A stretch of DNA of 48,609 nt from Chara braunii. Its lineage: Eukaryota; Streptophyta; Charophyceae; Charales; Characeae. The translations under genes were made by a program, and so were the position numbers. The stretch's first letter is position 1, and every line of letters starts with the position of its first letter. The notes under the pieces were generated by a model, which saw only the letters and a list, made by a program, of their open reading frames with translations, was not told the DNA's origin and made no database searches. Location: NCBI GenBank assembly GCA_003427395.1, contig BFEA01000151.1:562393-611001 (forward strand), in the 5' to 3' direction. Below are positions 19,226 to 30,954 of the stretch, piece by piece.

Positions 19226-19790
19226 CAAATTTTGGCAAGCTACTTTCTCTACGGGAAGCGCTGCCGAAATTTCTACAAATCCAAGGAGTTCGTCAATTAT
19301 TGACTTGTAAAAAGTTCAACTTATCTTTTCTATATATCTGACTTAGTAAAAATCTAGAAAGTCTCCTTTTCTAAATGGAGTGCTGCTCAAATTTTTGCTA
19401 ATTCAGGGAGTTAGACAAAATTGGACTTTGAGAAGTCAAAGTTAGTTTCAAGTTCTGAACTTAGCTTTGTATAAATCTTGGACTAGCACTTTTTTCAAGG
19501 GAGTGCTGCCAAAATTTCTACAAGTCTAAGGAGTTGTTAAATTTACTCTTGACAGAAACTCGTGTTGTTCTGAGTTCAAATCTGAGATAATATAAATCTC
19601 AGAAGTCTCCTTTTCTAAAGGGAGTGCTGCCCAAATTTTTACTAATTCAGGGAGTTAGACAAAATTTGACTTTCTTGAGTTAGAGATTACTTCTGCTTTC
19701 ATATTTGAGCTTATATAAATTCAGGGAAGGCACTTTTTTTACGGGAAGCGCTGCCGAAATTTTCTTAGTTTAAAGGAGTTAGATTATATT
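19226..19790 (+). repeat. Five ~122-bp imperfect tandem repeats in the Z 5' LTR
   Basis: Unit cores (GGGAAGCGCTGCCGAAAT or GGAGTGCTGCxCAAAT) occur near 19253, 19377, 19500, 19620 and 19743. Each is followed by a GGAGTTxGxCAA-like stretch and preceded by an AAATCT...CTTTT stretch. The first and last units share the GGGAAGCGCTGCC form; the middle three share the GGAGTGCTGC form. Confidence 0.8.
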
Positions 19791-20908
19791 TTGACAGGTG
19801 GCGATTCTGGTAATCCACCCTCGATAGGGAAGATTATGTCATGAGTCTACCTTTCTTTGGACACTGGCTTAGAGGTAGACTTACGCTTAACTATTAGGAG
19901 AGGCATGGAGAGAGATTGTGGTGTGAGGATTATTCTCCAGGGGCTTATGGTTTTAGCCTGGGGCGTTGACTTGGCTTGTGTCACAAGTCCTTTTGATTGT
20001 TTGACTCAGGATTTTGACTAGTTTCAACTTGATCCTACGAGAATCATTTTCTGTTATCATTGATAACAGGTCGGTTGGTTGATTGCCGACTTGTCGGCTC
20101 ACGACACAACTTTGCTTATACCTATACCTCAACTTGATTGCCTTAGCCCTGGGACCTGATATGTTTCTTTGAAGGTTTTAACTGGATTTCTTTTAATGCC
20201 CATTGTAAAGAATTTATGAGATCCATGAAAAATTGAACTATGACTGGGGCTTGAGTGTATGAGGCATGGTGTGAGTTACAGGGAACAGTAAAGTTGACCA
20301 CATTGGTGTATGGCAATGTGGCTATTGTGTGTGTCTGTGTTTTATGCAGGTTAGTATTTTGAAGCTTAGTATATGAGTCATACTTTGGAGGCAGTGAGAA
20401 TGAGAACCATGTGTCGTGCGATCTGCATACCTGATGGGTTCATGTTTTCCCCTCCTTTTGTTTTGTTATCTCAAGTCTTAATTTGATATATGAGCGTTGA
20501 GGTGCTTGTCTATTTCATTGATTGATTTTGCTTATTAATTTTTATAGTTGGACGTTGTAGTCCGTGGCAGCCGTCAAAGTCAAACCCCTTGACTTTCGCC
20601 CAGGCTCGGAGTGTGACTCATCTCGAGGGCAGTAAGAAACGACCGCCACCACAGGTAAGGACCCGTGTACCACCCACTCTGCACAGGGTGCAGAAGAGGG
20701 TGTGTGGTCTTCAACCGCGCTTGGCAGTTGTCCAGAGTCGAGAGATTAACCCTCAAGGCGTGTGTCAGCCGACACTTGAGTGTCGAATGCGACCCTCGAG
20801 ATTAACGAGGACCGCATAAGTGTGGGTACTACATGGTACGCCATCATTGCGACTGCTTGCGTACGTTTGCATTGCTAGTCGATATGAGTAGGCTCTGCGT
20901 CCGCGCGG

Positions 20909-20915
20909 TTTTATA
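20909..20915 (-). promoter_or_regulatory. TATA-like box, antisense to the Z 5' LTR
   Basis: TATAAAA on the minus strand, conserved in position with 4911-4917 (Y) and 33825-33831 (Z 3' LTR). It could start antisense transcripts; inferred from sequence only. Confidence 0.3.
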
Positions 20916-21176
20916 CTAAGTCTCGCGCGCGACGCCTATCTGATTTCCGGGTCGAAAAGTTATGGGATGGCTACCGAGGGGCTAGGAGCGTTGTCGCGTT
21001 GTTCGATGTACCTGGAAGTGTGCTTTTTATTTTTGTGTTCGTAAAGTGGCATGCGCGTGGTGTGTGGGATGCGTCCTAGTTGACCGGCGACGGGCCGCGC
21101 TTGGGACCTCAGCCCCCCAAGACGTCGGTTCGCGCGGGGGTCCGATAGAGGCATATTACCGCGCGTACCCCCTATG

Positions 21177-21336
21177 NNNNNNNNNNNNNNNNNNNNNNNN
21201 NNNNNNNNNNNNNNNNNNNNNNNNNNNNNNNNNNNNNNNNNNNNNNNNNNNNNNNNNNNNNNNNNNNNNNNNNNNNNNNNNNNNNNNNNNNNNNNNNNNN
21301 NNNNNNNNNNNNNNNNNNNNNNNNNNNNNNNNNNNN
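21177..21336. other. Assembly gap (160 N) in the Z 5' LTR
   Basis: The 3' LTR has about 46 bp (34094-34139) between the same flanks (CTATG and AACxGATTAGC), and Y has a similar length. The gap is therefore over-sized by roughly 110 bp, and no gene is lost in it. Confidence 0.85.
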
Positions 21337-21612
21337 CAACTGATTAGCTTTCGTACTGTGGACTGGTAGCTCGGCGGGGATACGCCCACCGAAGGGAGGT
21401 GACAACTCCCGTAAGGTGGAGGTAAGTCGTGGCTCGCGTAGACCCTATCCTGTCGTAGGGGGTCGCGAGAGGTATGGCTGGCGCACTCGGCCGGAGGGGC
21501 TTGCGGAAGCTCCATGTGTATTTTTGTGGAAGGTGTAGACCAACTCCTGCGTAACGCTGCCGGGAGGGTCCCGCGCTGCTTCGTGCTGTGCCGGACCGAT
21601 GCGTTCGACAGG

Positions 21613-21630
21613 TGGCGCCGTTGCCGAGAA
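21613..21630 (+). promoter_or_regulatory. Element Z primer-binding site
   Basis: TGGCGCCGTTGCCGAGAA starts 2 bp after the 5' LTR end. It matches the plant-type site TGGCGCCGTTGCCGGGGA at 16 of 18 positions and is the counterpart of 4307-4324 in Y. Confidence 0.85.
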
Positions 21631-23775
21631 TAACGACGACCTACCGTTGTCCCTGGTGGAACGACATCCGGGTATGGAAGTGAGAGATAGGCAAATGAGA
21701 AGTTTTGGTAGACTTGTATGGGCGATTGGCTAATATTTGACTACCATTGGAAATACCGTAAAGACTGAGAGACCCCTAAAAATCGAGCCTTGATTCGAGG
21801 CGGGTTGATAATCCGCGGAGGATAACCGCTTATGCTTTATTGACTGGGTTAGGAGGAATGGTTGATCGTATATGACATTGGATAAAGCATGAAGTGAGGA
21901 TTAATTCCGTGAGTGGGGTTTGAGTGATGCAGTAAGGGTTGCTTGAGATCGATAAGCGCCTTGACTATGCGCTGCGACTAGTAAGCGAATGATTGGAGTT
22001 GAAGTCCGGAGGGTGCCTCGCAGGCTCGATTCGACTTAGGATGAGTGCGGTGGCACTAGCATTACTGAGTGTGCCCATTGTTGGAATCCAAGGCTAGTTG
22101 ACCCATGGTGAGATTATAGTACTAAGCCTGCCGTGGGAGATAATTAAGTTAAGTTGAGGCATCTCTCCCTAATCATATGACCCCCGCTTTAAAGAATGTT
22201 GCTGGCACGGGAACAGCATGGGCGAGGGGATGGCAGATAAAGTGCGAAGTGAAGAGTTTAATTGTAAAAATATTTCCTTGAACCTAGGTTGAGATGTGAT
22301 ATGATAGGTACTATGGCCAGTACGATGCTTAGACTCTTCGATAGTGTGAGTTGGTGATGATTTGAGTCGCTTGCGGACTGTCTGGCTAACTATCGATAAA
22401 TCTCGAGAAGTAGTGGTCACTAGGATAGCGGTTTGGTTAGTCCGAGGAGAGACCTATGTGTTAATTATATGTGATGTATGTATGTATGACGTTTATGATT
22501 ATTTGTTTGGTTGTCTCTATATATGTACTTTCATTGTGTTTTGTTTGATGTCAGATTGATGGCGTATGTATGGATTGCCTTCCACGAGGACATAGATTCT
22601 GCATGAGACCCACGTCTGGCATGGGACTAGGGGTGAGTGGGGTGACTTGCTTCTGTGGAAGGTGGTTCTTCCGGGAAGGGGTTAGTCGGCGTGTATATTT
22701 TGTCCTCAGTGGAAGTGCATTCTTGAATTGCTACTCCCTCGCTAAAGCTTAAGGAAGCGGTTATTAGTCTCGAAACTGATAGTGAGACCCACGCCGGAAC
22801 TATGTTCCTGGTCCATTAGTGGGGTGGTGTTGTCTCTCCTATGATGGGAGAGTGACTACATTATCTGCTGAGAGAGGAAGAAAGGGTTTGTTACCCTTGT
22901 CGAGACTGTCATGGTTGGGTGGAACAACTACTGCTTAACAAGAGAGGTCCTGGAGTAGCGACCTAGGCTCGTTTCATGTTGAGCAGGACCACCATATTTG
23001 TAAAGGCGCGAATTCGCTATTCGTTGCCTAGATAAGTATGAATGAGGTTGTCTGTCTGGCCATGATAGGTTTGGTAAGGTACAAGCGTTGAAATCAGAGA
23101 GAGGTGCGGTGAGGCTTGATCTTTAGAGCGGGGCTCAAGAGTTAGGATGTTATCTCATGAGGATTACACCGCCCCTCGATACTATATGCTTCGCTTAAGA
23201 GCTGAAGGGGTAGCGATGGTATCATCCTATCTACTCATTGCCAGTCTTGAAATTGCCTTATAGAGCCTGCAATATACTTGTGAGAATTATTAAGTTGCAT
23301 GACTGATAGTTGAGTCAATTTCATGCTAAGACATACTGTGTTTCCCATCTATACCCTTAATAAACAAAATTGTGTTTATCGTGCCATGAATAATTTGTTG
23401 CGGGTATGTGTTATCTATCGTGGGTTGTACCGCATTCTGGGACTCATGTCTGGAGTATCCACTTATGTGACACATACGTGTTGTAACTTTCCTGGATGCT
23501 ATGAGTGATATTTGATTAAGGTTTGAGCTATGTTTTGAATATTATATCAGAGAATGTTAAGTCCTGGGATCTGTTTTAAGTGAATGTGTTTTCAAAGGCT
23601 CTCTTCGGTATTGTTGGTATTCTGAGTAGGGTTTATGAGTGCTTATGGATGAGTGTCGAGGTGATTCTAGTAGGGTATATTCTGTATTTGATTTAGTTGT
23701 GTAACTCCTCTCGAGCCTTGGCCCTAAGACCGCTCATTGTTTGTTCAACAGGTGAAGGGGTCGAGGGAGCTCGAG
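21631..23775 (+). other. Element Z leader, no gene seen
   Basis: About 2.1 kb between the primer-binding site and gag, against about 340 bp in Y. Frames are short and without recognisable domains. The sequence is AT-richer than the LTR. A long leader may hold packaging signals or an insertion; nothing specific is visible. Confidence 0.5.
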
Positions 23776-24642
23776 ATGGAAGGGTCTCAAGGAAAGATTG
23801 GGGTCGAGGAATTCGCCTCTCTGTTGGGTTTGCAAGATTGGGAACGAGACAACCTACCCAAGGTTGAGATCGACTTCTTTAAGGGTTATCATGTCTCTGA
23901 CTTCCTAGAAAAGTTTGGGCAGATAGCGGTTCATTGCAAATGAAATGAGGAGCAGATGCTGAAGGAGGTTGTAAAGTATATCCATGTAAGTCTGGAGAGG
24001 GAAGTCAGGGGGCTGATTGGTAGGGCAGGGTCATCATGAAAGAAGTTCTATGATGACATGTGGAATAAATACCGGCTAGGTGAGGAACAACTGACCAAGG
24101 ATGATCTCGAGAAGATAGACCGGTATAGTTATGTCTCAGTAGGGCACTTCCTGGTAGAGTATGATCGAGCATCGCGTAAGGTCTGGGCACTGTCAGAACA
24201 TGACAAATGCGTTGTCTTCCTCATGAACTTTACGAATGCAGAGCAGCGAGATTTGATTCGTGGAACAGAGGGAAGACTAGTATGGGATAAGATCCGAGAG
24301 AACCTTGAACAGGAGGATTTCGACCAGTACCTCTGTCATACTCTGCGGGAAGCGAGGAAAAGAAGGAAGGCGTTGGATAGTGAGAAGAGTGAGCTTGAAA
24401 AGGGGTCGAATGATCCTACAGTAGGCACCTCTGATGCTAAGAAAGATGGATCTCAGAAGGGCGTTGGGATCGTCAGGCGAAATCACAGGTGGAGCAAAGA
24501 GAAGAAAAATGAGTCGGGAGGTGAGAGAAAAGAGACACCGGTCAGAGTGAGAGTCGCTGCAGCCCATACCTGTGAGAGGACGCTTGACGCTCCAAGCGAG
24601 AAGGGGATAGAGGAGCAGAGAATCGGGGAGAAGTTGAAATAG
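23776..24642 (+). pseudogene. gag: Element Z Gag (capsid-like), broken by two TGA codons
   Basis: ATG at 23776 begins MEGSQGKIGVEEFASLLGLQ. The frame is interrupted by TGA at 23941-23943 and at 24037-24039, then stays open to TAG at 24640-24642. It is homologous to Y Gag: an early VEIDFFKGYHVSDFLEKF block corresponds to the FHFKGG...WLDLVEQ block, followed by MWNKYRLGEEQLTKDDLEKI, a central helical region and a basic patch (REARKRRKALDSEK). The remainder is charged and repetitive. Both stops are TGA in a TGN-rich context and could each come from one transition. The zinc knuckle lies downstream in another frame, so a frameshift has also occurred. A functional Gag from this copy is unlikely. 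Confidence 0.75.
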
Positions 24643-24833
24643 CCCTGCCGCACACTTCATCTGATCTTAGTAAGGAGTGTAATAACAAGAGAACATCGTC
24701 AGCTGTAAGTCGAGCTGGACGAAGGAATAGAAGAGGGCGAGAACGATGGGTGAGGGTAGTATGTGCTCGCTGTGGGAAGACTGGTCATACCCCTCGCAGA
24801 TGTAAGATCGCAAAGAAAGGAATTGAGGGGTGA
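24642..24833 (+). pseudogene. Element Z gag zinc-knuckle region, frame-shifted
   Basis: Open frame ending at TGA 24831-24833, offset from the gag frame above. It carries a basic stretch (RAGRRNRRGRERW) and a perfect CX2CX4HX4C knuckle, CARCGKTGHTPRRC, at 24762-24803. This is the nucleocapsid part of Gag, which binds RNA. The shift from the upstream frame lies at or before about 24642. Nothing resembling protease follows. Confidence 0.75.
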
Positions 24834-26942
24834 GGTTGTCTGCCTAGGTGAAAATGGTGTCAGCGATCTTAAGCGACTAATAGATAGACACTCGAAAGGT
24901 CATGAGACATAGGCCCTTTCTTGTATATATTTTTGAGAAATTTTGACATCGAGGGTGCGTTTTTATTTTTGGGGTTGTGTGTATATTTTGGATCTGATTA
25001 TCTTCTCTTTAAGCTGGCGTTAGCTTTTGTTAGAATACGAGTGGAGATCTGTTAAGAAGTTGTCGTCTGTACGCTAAAACGCATACCCAGTTGTGCAAGA
25101 ACGTTTGACATTATTTTGGGTATATGACCTGTGGGATACGCTATACAAAGTCCTTTGTTGATTGGGATATGAACTTGTGATCATTTGAGATTTGTGAGGA
25201 CGTGAAACTTGGGATGACCTGGTTTTCTTCTGGGAATTACCTTTTGTATGAGCTTGATTCCCCCGGGTTGCAAGATCGTGCATGTTTCGGTTGTCATTGG
25301 CATTCTTATCAAAGTGGTCATGTGAGTCTTTTTGTGTATTACTCTAATTAATAGTGAAGTAAAGAAAGCGTGATTATTTGTGGGATATTTATGGAAGGCC
25401 CAACGAGTCTAGAACAACATATTAAGAGAGAGGTTATGCCCAAGGGCGACTTGACATAATTTGAGGTTTATTTCCAAATGAAGGGTGTTTTAAGGCTATA
25501 TAAACAAGTTCATCCATAAGTGGGAAGATGGCTGGGAAATTTTTATGAGTGATTCTCCTTCAGAATGGAAAGGGTCTTAAAAGGTTTTATGAGAGACTCA
25601 CACTTGAGAGGAAGGGGTGGCTTAAGAAGAAATTTTTATGGAGTCGGAGTATTATCCTCCGCCAAATCGGCAGTTCCACTCTGTGGGCCTCAACTGCTAG
25701 TAAGCGTGTCATCTGCGGCAGGGAAACCTGTCATGTAAGAAAGCCCTTACCCGGCCAGTGGCTGTGAGTCCCGAGTGGTCTTGTGTGTGGCAAGGGGTAA
25801 GGAAAGATCTGTTCCATTCGGCATCCCCACTTGCAGAGTCACGTAAAAGTTGGTAAGGCTGGTTGTGAAGCCCTTACTCAGCTTGTTATGGGTCACAAGC
25901 GGTCTAGTCTGTGACGGGGACTTCCATGATTAAGGCTCCTTGAGAAAAACTAAACTTTTTGCTAATAGCCGGTGGGGGTGCCATCCACGGCAGGAAGGAT
26001 CGGCCTAATTATGGGGTCCTCCAATCGGCTATAATTTTGATTGAAAGTGGCGTTGGGTTTTGTTTGAAAGGGGTTATGAGAGTTGCTCACTGAGCAAAAA
26101 TTGCGGATGAGATTAGCAAAGTGTGTAATAAAAGTGAAGGATCACACTCATAAAAGTAGGATCTATGGAAAGAGGGGTGATTTTTATTTTTATTTTGAAA
26201 GACTAAGTGAATATCACCGCCCATACCTTTGATGAGTTAGTAAGATGAGTGGCTTTTGAACGATAATAGTGCCTTGTGGGGCTAGGCTTAACGGGGCCCT
26301 GCCCATATGGTGCATTTGTGGTATGTATGATGGGGTCAAACACCCCAACCTCCTAGAGTAGATGAAGGATTGAGGTGTCCGATTAAATCCCACAACGAGG
26401 TGTTCTTCTGAGGGAGAGCTTGTAAAAAGAATATATAGATCGGTTGGGCTGAGTAATTGTTGGGTGAAAAGTGAAGAATCTGTCTGGAAACTGAGGCCCT
26501 GAAATTTGACCCACCACTGAGCCCGAGTCTTAGCCAGTGGTGGGGTGATCAATGTGTCCGACGAGATAAAATATCGCTCAAAGAGACCGGAAGCGTTGTA
26601 ATCCTAAGTTTTGGCATTGGACAACTTCCTGTCTGTGATTGTTGTGGGTGGGAAGTGGGTTTACCCGCTTGTTAAATTAGAAGTGGGAGAGTGTTTGCGC
26701 TTAGCCGATTATTAAGCTATTGTAGACATATAATTTTTTTATCAGAAATTGAATGGTATTTTCGACCTTTGACTCCGTCGCGAATTGTCTTAAGGAAACG
26801 AGGTCTAGTGTGATAGAACTAGATGACCATTTCAGTCAAAGTTGGGAGCTCGAGAGAGTTATTATGTACTTCCTCTGAAGACTATAGTTGAATAGAAATA
26901 CTTGGTGCGACGAGGACATCGTTTAATAAGGTCCGGGAAGAT
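24834..26942 (+). other. Element Z interior 3' part, no gene recognised
   Basis: No retropepsin, reverse transcriptase, RNase H or integrase motif is seen in any frame. The longest frames are about 110 codons and look random. A 10-bp stem (CCCACCACTG at 26510-26519, CAGTGGTGGG at 26535-26544) and a weak pair of related stretches near 25770 and 25890 (GTCxCxAGxGGTCTxGT) are the only structures noted. Confidence 0.5.
26928..26942 (+). promoter_or_regulatory. Possible weak polypurine tract before the Z 3' LTR
   Basis: The 15 bases before the LTR start (AAGGTCCGGGAAGAT) are purine-rich but interrupted. A polypurine tract is required here for plus-strand synthesis; this one is degraded or atypical. 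Confidence 0.3.
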
Positions 26943-26949
26943 TGTCGTA

Positions 26950-26975
26950 CCAAATACCCTTACAAGGGTATTTGG
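26950..26975. repeat. LTR-edge palindrome, Z 3' LTR
   Basis: Same perfect 12-bp-arm palindrome as at 14069-14094, kept intact although the LTRs have diverged around it. Confidence 0.85.
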
Positions 26976-27891
26976 CGTGTTTTTTGCAAGTCACGCAAGT
27001 ACAGGATCGCCCGCTTGACGGCGTACGCATGAGCGGAAGCATAGGAGTTGTTAGGGTGAGAGGCGCGCGTGGCGGCATGGGGTATTGACGGTAAGGCGCA
27101 ACTGTGCGCTACCTAGGCGTGCGCGGCATCACGGGCCAGCGGGACGCGCGACGTCTGTTTGTATTTTATATCAAATAATTATTGTATTAATTTTTTTTAT
27201 GCTCCGGCGTGCCGTGGACTCGGACGCGACGCAGGACGTAATGGGCGTCACGGTAGTCGAAGGCCTTGAGTGCGGGCCTCGCCTGACGGTCCATGAGCTC
27301 GGGGTGCTGGCAAAGGTCCCCTACCACGCCGTGGCAGAGAAAACCACGGAGTAGTCAGGATCTGAGTTTGTAATTGTACTTTAGATAGAAGGGCCGGTAA
27401 TGCCGGATAGATATGACCTCTGTTTTGGGTTCAATGAGGTCGTGCGGGGGTGTGTTGTATTCGCGGACTGCCTGGAGTACAGCTACTAACTGTTTTCGTG
27501 ACCGCGCCGAAGTTATCCCATCTTGGTACAATAGGGAACCCTGTAGCGGCCACATCCGTGTTCGAGCCTCCGACAAGGGGACGTGCGGGAGCTGCACCCA
27601 CCGGCGGGGGCGGTATCTGCTGTAGCGGTGGGTGTACCGGCCAGGGGCTAGCCAGTAGTATAGTGCCAAGATCTCCCGGTCGGCCAGGGTTCAGCCGGTA
27701 GCGTCAGGCGGGGGACTGTTGGGCACTCGGGCAGAGGCAGCGGGCGCTAGCATCAGGCGGAGTGAACCAGGGCGCAGGTCGCGCCGGGTACGTTCGAGAG
27801 GAAGGGACGAAAGGCTGGTTGGCCCGTCCCGTAGCTGGGTCCGCCCGACGGCTGACTGTTGCGGTGGCCAAGGGGCGCACGCCAGCTCTAA

Positions 27892-27972
27892 GTCCTTCGG
27901 GACATCTGTTAAAATTGGAACGATACAGAGAAGGTTAGCATGGCCCCGGCACAAGAATGATACGCATAAATC
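27892..27972 (+). ncRNA. U6 snRNA-like segment in the Z 3' LTR
   Basis: Reads GTCCTTCGGGACATCTGTTA, AAATTGGAACGATACAGAGA, AGGTTAGCATGGCCCCGGCA, CAAGAATGATACGCATAAAT. The 5' stem, ACAGAGA and AGC are intact. It differs from the 5' LTR copy at only about three positions: the loop, one G/A and one A/G. Confidence 0.88.
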
Positions 27973-28042
27973 CGTAGGGGGTCCGACGGCTGGAGTTTTT
28001 CTCCTCGCACTTCGACCGACCGTCGGGCTGCGCAGTTCAGGA

Positions 28043-28068
28043 GAACCAATATTGACGTCAACATTGGC
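28043..28068. promoter_or_regulatory. CCAAT/CRE palindrome, Z 3' LTR copy
   Basis: Keeps TGACGTCAACATTGGCT on the right. The left arm reads AACCAATATTGAC, with two changes that break perfect symmetry but keep CCAAT and TGACGTCA. Confidence 0.45.
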
Positions 28069-30384
28069 TGAAGAAGCAGGTAGCATAGGGGAGACGAAGG
28101 CTCGGGGGAGGGAGAAGGAACCCAGACTGCAAGTCGCGCCGGAGGCATGCGAGTGAGGGCAGAGCGCCGAAGTGGGGAAAGGAGCATGGTGAGGCAAGGC
28201 GGACAGGCAGCTAGCAGGGAGGGCAACGGCGAACCCAGTGGGCAGGCGCCAGGCAGCAGCGACGGGCGAAGGCAGGGAATGAAAGCAAGAAAATGAACCT
28301 GGCGCGGATTCGCGCCAGGTGCATCGAAGGTGAGGATGGGCGGAGCGACGGGCAGCTGCGAAAAGGAGCAGATGGGGACGAGGGCCAGGCGCAGGCGGCA
28401 TGAAGCGGGAGTACCTGGACGCTTCCTTGCCCCAGGTGCAGTTACAGGCCCGTCGGATCGAGAGGCAGTAAAGAGGGACTGAGCGGGGCGTTGCAGTAAG
28501 GCGCCGATGAAGCCATAGTGAGGGAAGCAAGAGGGGGAGAGAGCGTAGCGGGCCGGCCAGATAGCATAGCGGGAGAAGGCGAGCGTTAGGCCAGTGAGAT
28601 AAGGCAAAGGGGGACAGCAGCAACCCGGTGGAAGTGAAATGAATTTGACCAAGAAACGGGCCGGGTGCACTCAGAGATGGTGGGGAAACAGGCTGGGCGC
28701 GGTCGGGAACGAGTAACATACTCGATTCTCACAGGAATCGAGCAAGGTAGGAGTTGAGATTGGGGTTTTAGACTAGGGCGAATCTGAGTTCGCAGTTAGA
28801 ATTAGCATTTAGCTAGTAGTTTAAGAGATAGATGGGGAAGGAGCTGTGCGGAGATATGGCGGAAGGGGAGAGGAGACGAAGTGGAAACAGGGGATAGCCC
28901 ACGCGATAGTGAACGGATTCGGGTGGAGAAAGAGGTGATCCCGGGGTTCTGGCCCAGACGAATCGGTTGATGGAGTTAGATCCAGAACGGGGGAGTGGGT
29001 AATCATTGCAGGAAGAAAGGATGGGGAATGAATCTAACGGCATTTGCGGATAGATTCGCTCGGTCTTGGTATAGCCCCTTTGAGCCAAGTAGCGTGAGGC
29101 CAGTCACAGGGACAGAGACTTACCTGTTGCCCGAAGTTGTCCATCCTGTCGGGGGAGGTAGCACGGAGCAGGTCGCGGTGTTGGAGACTTGCCTATGTGG
29201 CTGGTACGTTGCTCGTTCCCACTGGAGAAGGTGGCCGCAGTTACAGGCTCCTTCGCTAGTTCGCTATCATCACGATTCTCGATCGAGCCCGACCACGAAT
29301 ACGGCCGGCTGCAGGCGGGAAGCACAGGTACGAGGTAGGGAAGTGCTCGGTTAGAGAGGGAGAGTAGGGATCTGGTGGGGAAAACTACAGGAAGAAGTGA
29401 AGGAAGATGATTTAGGAAGAAAGAAGCGTACCTATCTTTTCTTTAGTCAAGGATCACGTCGGCCGTTCGAACGGGCTTCGGGGACCCGAGATTAGAGGTT
29501 TTGCCAAGGTGCGGGGGTCTGAAACTAAGTGAAGGGTCAGACCAAACAGCGAACGATGTGTCTCTTCGAAGTCGCTACCACCCTGTCGGACGCAGTAGCA
29601 AGAGCAAGCGGTGGGGGAGGACTTACCAGTGGGATAGGTATTGCTTGCTGCGTCCAGGATGTGTGAACTTCCTTATCTGTGCGCTGCACTGCTCTGCTGT
29701 CGGAGTTATGTTTGCTTCATAGGAGGTTCGTTGCAAGTTGATGTGTCCGTTGTGCGGTATGACCATGCAAACTGCAGTTTCACTGCCCGCTGTTGTGCGC
29801 TCCGCTGGCCATTCCAACTGCGTTGTTGCTACATCAGGCATTGAACTCGCTGGAGACTGTTGTGCTGTTCCAAGTACAGGTTGTTTAGGGGCCATATGAC
29901 TGCAGCCTCGCCACGAGAATCGGAGGGGTTTAGTGTTGCGGCTTAGCAATCTGTCAATAGGGCCGTTGTTGCTCACCAAACCACGTTTGGCTGAACTCCT
30001 ACCTATTAAGCTTCTACTGGTTGCCGCAGGCTATTTCAGGCTAGCTATTGCGACCGGTATCAGCCACACTAAGTACTAGCGAACCGTTGAATAGCGCGAC
30101 AACATGATGAAGCGGTGAAGCTTGCACCATACGCGGCTACAGGACCCTGAAGTTGCACACGAGTGCTGAGCATGTGATGGTCTGTTGAGATTCCGGGGAG
30201 TCTGTCGGTGCTTCAGGCTGTTGTGTAGCGGCAGCCAGTCTAGGGAGAAGTACTGGGGTTGGGAGGTGTGACCAGAGTTGCGAGGGGGGTTGCTGCTGCG
30301 ATTTGGGAGGTCGTTCGAAGATTGAATCTGACGATTTGGCTTCAGTTTGGCCAAACTGCTGTTTTTCTTTGGCCGCCATTGCGG

Positions 30385-30400
30385 CTGTCTCTTATACACA
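30385..30400. other. Nextera mosaic-end adapter remnant embedded in the assembly
   Basis: CTGTCTCTTATACACA equals the first 16 bases of the reverse complement of the Nextera transposase mosaic end. It interrupts the LTR. Just before it lies CTGCTGTTTTTCTTTGGCCG, and just after it the homologous CTGCTG(T)n GCCGCC stretch starts again. This is a chimeric join, not biology. Confidence 0.92.
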
Positions 30401-30553
30401 CTGCTGTTTTTTTTTTGCCGCCATTGCGGGGCCCTCAGGCGAACCGAGGAATCAAGGCCCTCTCTCGCGCGAGTCTGAGAGTACCTCTCTGGGATCTTGA
30501 GAGAATGACTTTACTCTTTCTTTCCTCCTTACTCTAAGTCTAGTCTATAGGTT

Positions 30554-30673
30554 CTGAGCGGAAGGCGGCAGGCGGGATTGCAACCCGTAATCCGCGCCAA
30601 GGCCTCTGTGGGAGGTTCGCCCCACCGATTGCGGGAGCTTTGCCGGGACTCAGGAGGAGTCCTGGAGGCAGGG
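30554..30673 (+). other. Conserved ~120-nt LTR block, Z 3' copy
   Basis: Identical to 17639-17758 and inside the suspect segment, so not independent evidence. Confidence 0.6.
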
Positions 30674-30954
30674 AACTGAGAGGTAAAGATTTAATCTTCC
30701 CTCTATAAACCCAGTTATAACCCAACATTTGTACTCCTGACTATGTCTTGACTGAATATATGAAGTGCAACCCTACCTTATTTTTTGTTTGACTTTCAGG
30801 ACACTGGATCAGATTAAGTAAAGGAATGTTTGTTCAAGCTCAGTTTCAAGCTTTGTTGGTTGTATAAAAATAGATTGTTAAAAGGAATTGAATCTAGGAA
30901 AGGCAGGATGGTGGGTTGTTTAGCGTAATGGTTGACTGAGTCAATAAGGCTGGA

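Larger units (their letters stand above)
17486..20166 (+). repeat. Segment identical to 30401-33081 (2681 bp)
   Basis: Every stretch I compared between this segment and 30401-33081 is identical at a fixed offset of 12915 with no indel. On both sides the two LTRs differ by several percent (six mismatches in 60 bp near 14221-14280 against 27104-27163). The left border of the second copy coincides with an adapter sequence. Confidence 0.85.
14062..21610 (+). repeat. 5' LTR of element Z (7.55 kb with a 160-N gap)
   Basis: It starts TGTCG at 14062 and ends CGACA at 21606-21610. Order: edge palindrome, GC-rich stretch, U6-like segment (15011-15091), CCAAT/CRE palindrome (15164-15189), a GC-rich 2-kb stretch without recognised genes, conserved block (17639-17758), hairpin array (18040-18655), antisense ORF (18961-19152), five 122-bp repeats (19226-19790), and a terminal block of about 1 kb shared with Y. 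No sense TATA box or start site could be fixed. LTRs are usually well below 5 kb, so this length is exceptional. Confidence 0.85.
20549..21610 (+). repeat. Terminal ~1-kb block of the LTR (shared by Y and both Z LTRs)
   Basis: Starts TTGGACGTTGTAGTCCG and ends CGACA. Homologous to the reverse complement of 4327-5277 and to 33465-34413. It contains a TGACACGC/GTGTCAG-type region, the antisense TATAAAA and the N gap. Being next to the primer-binding site, it should include R/U5. Confidence 0.8.

Noticed and set aside
24834-26942. Hidden reverse transcriptase or integrase in element Z
   Set aside because: I looked for catalytic YxDD-type, DTG and HHCC-type motifs in the translated frames and found none. 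All frames are short.
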